Of a stretch of 9,787 bases of DNA, positions 6,107 through 9,787 are shown piece by piece. This DNA is from Bacteroidota bacterium (GTDB lineage: Bacteria > Bacteroidota > Rhodothermia > Balneolales > Balneolaceae): NCBI GenBank assembly GCA_024635465.1, contig JAGXIS010000183.1, forward strand, positions 1 to 9,787, read 5' to 3'. Numbering within the stretch: the stretch's first letter is position 1; every line of letters starts with the position of its first letter. The notes beneath the pieces were generated by a model that saw only the letters and a list, made by a program, of their open reading frames with translations, was not told the DNA's origin and searched no databases. Made by a program: the position numbers and the translations under genes.

Positions 6107-8785
6107 GTGAAACTTCAAACGACGGATAAAGTAAACAAAGATCTCAGTTTTAAATTGCTGCAGTCAGTGGTTGAAGAAGCCAATGATGCGGTATTGATCA
6201 CCAAAGCAGATCCTATAGAGGCACCCAATGGTCCCGAAATTATCTATGTAAATCGTGCATTCGAAAAAATGACGGGGTATAAAGCCGCTGAAGTGATTGG
6301 AAAAACACCCCGTATTCTACAGGGCGATAAATCCGAATCGGATCAGCTTCAAACCTTACGGGATGCTGTCAGAGAGAAGAAAAGCGTAAACGTTGACGTC
6401 ATAAACTACAACAAAAATGGAGATCAGTATTGGATTAATATTTCACTCAGTCCAATATTTGATGGTGACAAATGCACACACTTTATCTCTATTCAGCGGG
6501 ATGTGACCGATCAAATACTTTGGGAGTTAGAGCAGAAAGAGCTTCAAGAGCGACTAGATCAGGATATTCAAGCAAGAAAAAAAACAGAATTAAGGCTTCA
6601 GGAGAGAAACAGACATATAGATGCTATTGCGAGTCTGAACCTTTCACTTCTCAATTATGAAAACTGGTTTGTAGCCCTGGAAAATCACATGGAGATGATT
6701 GGTGAGGCGGTTCAGGCCGATCGGGTCTATTATTTTGAAAATAGATATGATCCTGTTACAGGGGAAGGATTTAGCAGTCAGAAGTTGGAATGGTGCAGGG
6801 AAGGTATTTCACCGCAAATGGAAAGCGAGGATTTGCAGGAAATGCCATTTAAGGAAGTCCCGGAACTGGTAGATCCAATGATTCAAAATAGGCCCAGTAG
6901 TGAATCTCTAAGTAGCATTGCGATGGGTACAACTACTCGTCATATAATGGAAGATCAGGATATCAAGACATTTCTTGCTATTCCGATCTCAATCAGGGGT
7001 AAATTCTTCGGTTTTGTTGGGTTTGATAATTGTACAGTGGAAAGTAAGTGGAGTGATGAAGAAGTACGTACTCTCACGACGATCACATCCAATCTTGCTG
7101 TGGCCATCGAAAGACATCTGGCAGAAAAAGAGCGTCAGGAGTTATTGGGAGAGAGAAATATAATACTGGAGAGTATATCAGACGCTTTTTATGCAATAGA
7201 TCAAAACTGGGAAATTACTTACTTCAATAAAGAGGCTGAAAATCTACTTGGGAAAAAGGCTGAAGAAGTGATGGGCAATAGATTTTGGGATGAATTTGCC
7301 TCTGCCAGAGACACTGACCTTTTTGAGAATTATCAAGAGGTAATGAATCAGAAAGTGCCGAAATCTTTTGAATATTACTATCCGTTACTTGGATCCTGGT
7401 ATGATATCTCAGCCTATCCGGCCGAAAATGGAATTTCTGTTTATTTTAAAAATATTGACGACAAAATTCGAAATCAGAAAAGAATTCTGGAGAAAACGCG
7501 TCAACTGGATGCGATCGCTCAGTTTAACGGATTATTGATCAAAGAAGAGGGTTGGCAGGAAGCTCTGGATAAATGTCTTGAGATGTTTTGCAAGGTTGCC
7601 GCAGCGGATAGGATTTACTTCTTTGAGTATTACTACCTGGAAGAAACCGGTCAGGATGTAGTAGCGATGAAAATGGAGTGGGTTCGAGAAGGAATTAGCC
7701 CTGAAATTGACAATCCGGATCACCACAACCTTCCTTTTGATGATATTCGAAGTTTTATTGACAAAATAATTTATGAGGGCGGGTTTAACGAAATTGTATC
7801 AGAGATTAAAAACAGAGAGTTTGCAGAATTTTTGGCCGGCCAGAATATTAAATCAATTCTTGCCATTCCTGTTTTCGTCGGCAAAGAGTTCAGAGGTTTT
7901 ATCGGGTTTGACGATTGTTTAGCTGAGAGGAGTTGGTCAGAAGATGAAGTCACTTTCTTGAAAACCATTGCGATTAATCTTGGATCAGCTATTGAAAATG
8001 AAGAGTCGGAAAGAAGGTTAATAGAGTTGAATCAATCGCTTGAAAAACAGACCAAAGAACTTGCCAATTCTAATTCAGAGCTGGAGAAGTTTGCATATGT
8101 AGCCTCACACGATCTGCAAGAGCCCCTTCGCATGATCACCAGTTTCCTTTCTCAGCTTGAGCGTAAGTATGAAGAGCTTTTGGATGAAAAAGGTAAACAA
8201 TATATCCATTTTGCCACAGATGGGGCTAAACGAATGCGCCAAATTATTCAGGATCTGCTCGAGTATTCAAGAGTGGGAAGAATTGATATGAAGCGAGAAG
8301 ATGTGGATATGAATGAGTTATTACAAAGTGTAACCATCCTTCAAAGAAAAATGATTGAAGAGAAGAGTGCAAAGATAGATTGGGAAGCGTTGCCTACAGT
8401 AAAAGCAAATAAAGGAGCCATGCAGCAACTTATCCAAAATCTGATTCAAAATGCACTTAATTATCAGAAAAAAGGGAATAAGCCGAAGATAAAAATTTGG
8501 TCTGAAGAAGCAGATAATCATTTGAAATTTTATATAATGGACAATGGTATCGGTATTGATCCAAAATTCAGTGATCAGATATTCACTATTTTCCAGCGCC
8601 TGCATGGCAGAGATGAATACAGCGGAACCGGAGTTGGACTGGCTATTTGTAAAAAAATAGTAGAAGACCATGGTGGAATCATTGGGGTTGATTCTGAATT
8701 GGGAAATGGAAGTACGTTCTATTTCACGATTGAAAAAAATCCGATTGAGATTGAAAGCAATGAGCAGAATACGGTGGGCTCATAA
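6107..8785 (+). CDS. Soluble PAS-GAF-PAS-GAF sensor histidine kinase
   Basis: The 892-residue product has no signal peptide or membrane helix and should be cytoplasmic. The order is PAS1 (about 15-135), a coiled linker (136-167), GAF1 (168-340), PAS2 (347-457), GAF2 (465-632), a second coiled linker (633-658), HisKA (659-725) and HATPase_c (765-875). The phosphoacceptor is His668 in ASHDLQEPLR, the phytochrome-like (Cph1) subtype. The ATPase has the N-box NLIQNA (Asn782), G1 box DNGIG (812-816), F-box Phe829 and G2 box GTGVGLA (840-846), so it should be active. PAS1 is LOV-like in sequence, but Pro68 occupies the flavin-adduct Cys position. The GAF domains are diverged duplicates. The signal is unknown; no bilin-binding Cys motif is evident. 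Translation starts at GTG 6107: an in-frame TAA is at 6098-6100, and AAGG at 6099-6102 is the only plausible ribosome-binding site. The probable partner is the receiver 128 bases downstream. Confidence 0.88.
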   Translation: MKLQTTDKVNKDLSFKLLQSVVEEANDAVLITKADPIEAPNGPEIIYVNRAFEKMTGYKAAEVIGKTPRILQGDKSESDQLQTLRDAVREKKSVNVDVINYNKNGDQYWINISLSPIFDGDKCTHFISIQRDVTDQILWELEQKELQERLDQDIQARKKTELRLQERNRHIDAIASLNLSLLNYENWFVALENHMEMIGEAVQADRVYYFENRYDPVTGEGFSSQKLEWCREGISPQMESEDLQEMPFKEVPELVDPMIQNRPSSESLSSIAMGTTTRHIMEDQDIKTFLAIPISIRGKFFGFVGFDNCTVESKWSDEEVRTLTTITSNLAVAIERHLAEKERQELLGERNIILESISDAFYAIDQNWEITYFNKEAENLLGKKAEEVMGNRFWDEFASARDTDLFENYQEVMNQKVPKSFEYYYPLLGSWYDISAYPAENGISVYFKNIDDKIRNQKRILEKTRQLDAIAQFNGLLIKEEGWQEALDKCLEMFCKVAAADRIYFFEYYYLEETGQDVVAMKMEWVREGISPEIDNPDHHNLPFDDIRSFIDKIIYEGGFNEIVSEIKNREFAEFLAGQNIKSILAIPVFVGKEFRGFIGFDDCLAERSWSEDEVTFLKTIAINLGSAIENEESERRLIELNQSLEKQTKELANSNSELEKFAYVASHDLQEPLRMITSFLSQLERKYEELLDEKGKQYIHFATDGAKRMRQIIQDLLEYSRVGRIDMKREDVDMNELLQSVTILQRKMIEEKSAKIDWEALPTVKANKGAMQQLIQNLIQNALNYQKKGNKPKIKIWSEEADNHLKFYIMDNGIGIDPKFSDQIFTIFQRLHGRDEYSGTGVGLAICKKIVEDHGGIIGVDSELGNGSTFYFTIEKNPIEIESNEQNTVGS
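6608..7126 (+). repeat. First copy of an internal GAF-domain duplication in the kinase
   Basis: Residues 168-340 and 465-632 of the kinase align over their whole length. Both contain DAIA near the start, ADR-x-Y-x-FE, EW-x-REGISP, PF, a late IK-x-x-LAIP, GF-x-GFD-x-C, and a closing WS-x-(D/E)-EV and NL-x-x-AIE. The similarity is clear at the protein level and weak at the DNA level, so the duplication is old. Confidence 0.75.
7499..8002 (+). repeat. Second copy of the internal GAF-domain duplication
   Basis: This is the partner of the copy at 6608-7126. Each copy is preceded by a PAS domain, though the two PAS domains are less alike: the first is LOV-like, the second a shorter PAS_4-type domain. 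The unit that duplicated may have been GAF alone or PAS-GAF. Confidence 0.72.
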
Positions 8786-8913
8786 ATTGATTGCAGTAGC
8801 TCCGGGAGACATGAACGGCTAATTTTAATTAGTTTACGTTGATTATACGTAGATTGTAGTCTGCATCAATGCCGAATCGGAGAAAGTTTGAATTCCCAAC
8901 AAGGCCGTTAAAA
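8786..8913. other. Gap between kinase and receiver with two small dyads
   Basis: CTAATT (8819-8824) and AATTAG (8827-8832) form a 14-base near-palindrome. Just after it, TACGT (8835-8839) and ACGTA (8847-8851) form a second dyad with a seven-base loop. Neither is followed by a T-run, so they are not clear terminators. They could be operators for separate expression of the receiver, or chance in AT-rich DNA. Confidence 0.25.
8901..8904 (+). promoter_or_regulatory. Ribosome-binding site that selects the receiver start at 8914
   Basis: AAGG at 8901-8904 stands nine bases before the ATG at 8914. The in-frame ATG at 8869 has no Shine-Dalgarno and would add 15 residues not typical of receivers. 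The internal start is therefore preferred. Confidence 0.5.
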
Positions 8914-9294
8914 ATGGAAGACAAAGAGAAAAAAAAGCTTTCAGTTTTTATTGTCGAAGACGACGCATTCCAAGTCTTCATCCTAGAAAAAATGATTAGT
9001 AGACTTGGTTATGATGTCATTGGTAAATCGAGTACAGGAGAAGAGGCAGTGCAATTGGCTGTTCAATTAAAACCGGATATTATCTTTATGGATATATCAT
9101 TAGAAGGTGAAATGGATGGAATTGAAGCGGTTATAGCTATTCAAGAAAAGATATCTGTCAAGATCATTTACGTTACCGGAAATAGTGATGACTATCACCG
9201 AAAGAGAGCCGAAAAAACCGATTATTCAGATTATTTAAGTAAACCTATAACTAAAGATATCTTAGAACAGTCCTTAAAGAAATTAGACCCCTGA
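8914..9294 (+). CDS. CheY-like single-domain response regulator
   Basis: From the ATG at 8914 the product is 126 residues (numbering used here), one receiver domain with no output domain. The acidic pocket is Glu15-Asp16-Asp17 in FIVEDD, the phosphoacceptor is Asp60 in IIFMDISL, the switch residues are Thr88 in YVTGN and Tyr107 in DYLSKP, and the conserved Lys is Lys110. All catalytic residues are intact, so it should accept phosphate. The DISLEGEMDGIEA loop is common in receivers that work with PAS/GAF kinases. It sits 128 bases after the kinase on the same strand and is probably its phosphorylation target, acting by protein contact or as a phosphorelay shuttle since it has no DNA-binding domain. 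The partner that receives the signal is not in the window. Confidence 0.87.
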   Translation: MEDKEKKKLSVFIVEDDAFQVFILEKMISRLGYDVIGKSSTGEEAVQLAVQLKPDIIFMDISLEGEMDGIEAVIAIQEKISVKIIYVTGNSDDYHRKRAEKTDYSDYLSKPITKDILEQSLKKLDP

Positions 9295-9304
9295 ATTTAG
9301 GTCT
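9285..9304. terminator. Possible weak terminator hairpin after the receiver gene
   Basis: AGACC (9285-9289) and GGTCT (9300-9304) form a 5-base stem around a 10-base loop that includes the receiver's TGA stop. There is no T-run on the plus side, so intrinsic termination is doubtful. Confidence 0.22.
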
Positions 9305-9335
9305 TATCACAAATTTAAATAATCAGACAAAATTA

Positions 9336-9354
9336 TATTTAGCACCTCTAAATA
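9336..9354. terminator. Possible terminator hairpin between convergent receiver and arsB genes
   Basis: TATTTAG (9336-9342), a five-base loop, and CTAAATA (9348-9354) form a perfect 7-base AT-rich stem in the 117-base gap between convergent genes. Reading leftward, it is followed by a T-rich stretch, which fits termination of arsB better than of the receiver. The stem has little GC, so it would be weak. Confidence 0.3.
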
Positions 9355-9411
9355 CTATGTCCCAATTCATTGAGCCCTAAAGAATAATGAACTCTATCTT
9401 CCCCGGTACTT

Positions 9412-9787
9412 CTAACTGATAATACTCAACCAGACATAAAGTCCAAGCAGTGTAAAAAACAGGGTTGGAATAGTGAGTACAATACCAACTTTGAAGTAGT
9501 ATCCCCAGGTAATTTTCACTCCTTTTAGTGAAAGAACATGTAGCCATAAGAGTGTTGCCAACGATCCAATCGGAGTAATCTTGGGCCCCAAATCCGATCC
9601 AATCACATTGGCATAGATGAGCGCCTCTTTCATCAATCCTTCAGTTCCGGTAGCTTCTATGGCAAGGGCATCAATCATAACCGTAGGCATATTATTCATC
9701 ATAGACGACAGGAAAGCAGCTAAAAAACCCATCATCATGGTCCCGGCAAAAAGTCCTTGATCAGCACCTAATAAAATTACCTCTGCC
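9412..9787 (-). CDS. arsB: ArsB-type arsenite efflux transporter, C-terminal part (gene begins outside the window)
   Basis: The 124 residues visible run without a stop to the right edge, so the N-terminal two thirds are missing. The segment includes [29 protein letters not shown] and [14 protein letters not shown], followed by WGYYFKVGI and a hydrophobic last helix. These closely follow the C-terminal end of classical ArsB pumps, such as that of plasmid R773. ArsB is an inner-membrane arsenite/antimonite-proton antiporter, sometimes driven by an ArsA ATPase. The asparagines of the NNMP motif and the DLGPK-TPIGS motif are intact, so the gene looks functional. The ATG codons at 9738-9730 are internal to the motif and not a real start. 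Any arsR, arsC or arsA would lie beyond the right edge. Convergent with the receiver gene. Confidence 0.9.
   Translation of the reverse strand, partial: AEVILLGADQGLFAGTMMMGFLAAFLSSMMNNMPTVMIDALAIEATGTEGLMKEALIYANVIGSDLGPKITPIGSLATLLWLHVLSLKGVKITWGYYFKVGIVLTIPTLFFTLLGLYVWLSIIS

Noticed and set aside
6149..6511. Calling PAS1 a blue-light LOV photoreceptor
   Set aside because: The cysteine needed for the flavin adduct is replaced by proline, so classical LOV photochemistry is not possible.
8321..8671. 116-codon minus-strand frame opposite the kinase ATPase domain
   Set aside because: It lies antisense to conserved N and G boxes and its sequence resembles no family; a shadow of AT-rich coding DNA.
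8869..8913. Earlier ATG start for the receiver
   Set aside because: No Shine-Dalgarno before it, and the added residues are not part of the receiver fold; the ATG at 8914 has AAGG nine bases upstream.
9412..9738. ArsB fragment as a complete 108-residue small membrane protein
   Set aside because: The frame stays open to the window edge with ArsB-like residues upstream of the ATG codons, so it is a truncated view of a larger gene.
1..9787. CRISPR array, insertion sequence, tRNA or phage remnant
   Set aside because: I found no spaced direct-repeat series, transposase motif, terminal inverted repeats or cloverleaf-like segment by reading both strands; a tRNA or covariance scan was not possible here.

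Overview
The window holds seven protein-coding genes plus the first codons of an eighth at the left edge. It looks like ordinary chromosome of a moderately AT-rich member of the Bacteroidota, most likely Balneolota or Rhodothermia. This is an inference from protein style: a GHL10-type lipoprotein fused to an amidase-like domain, a soluble multi-PAS/GAF kinase paired with a stand-alone receiver, and ribosome-binding sites that are weak or absent before several genes. No 16S rRNA or other marker confirms it. I see no tRNA, rRNA, CRISPR array, transposase or phage gene.

Layout. Positions 1-65 (minus) carry the N-terminus of a probable UMF1-type MFS transporter. It diverges across a roughly 195-base AT-rich gap from an NAD-type isocitrate dehydrogenase gene (261-1271, plus). 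That gene meets a large envelope lipoprotein gene tail to tail (about 1268-3748, minus), and the two stop codons share four bases. The lipoprotein joins a DigH/YngK-like GHL10 glycosidase domain to a peptidoglycan-amidase-like domain that is split by an insertion and lacks its metal ligands. It is divergent from a circularly permuted NlpC/P60 (YiiX-like) cysteine hydrolase (3909-4676, plus), which has a good TTGACA-N17-GATAAT promoter. Next is a two-module VOC ring-cleaving dioxygenase (4839-5771, plus) with a strong Shine-Dalgarno and an AT-rich palindrome just after a TATAAT box.

After a 335-base gene-free gap lies a soluble hybrid-sensor-type histidine kinase, PAS-GAF-PAS-GAF-HisKA-HATPase (6107-8785), followed by a CheY-like single-domain receiver (8914-9294). 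These probably form one phosphorelay. The right edge holds the C-terminal third of an ArsB arsenite efflux pump (9412-9787, minus), convergent with the receiver gene.

Functional links. The strongest is kinase to receiver. The divergent GHL10 lipoprotein and YiiX-like hydrolase may both serve the envelope, but only adjacency supports this. The dehydrogenase, dioxygenase and ArsB look like independent units. I did not find a demonstrable new multi-gene system. The most unusual object is the GHL10/pseudo-amidase fusion.
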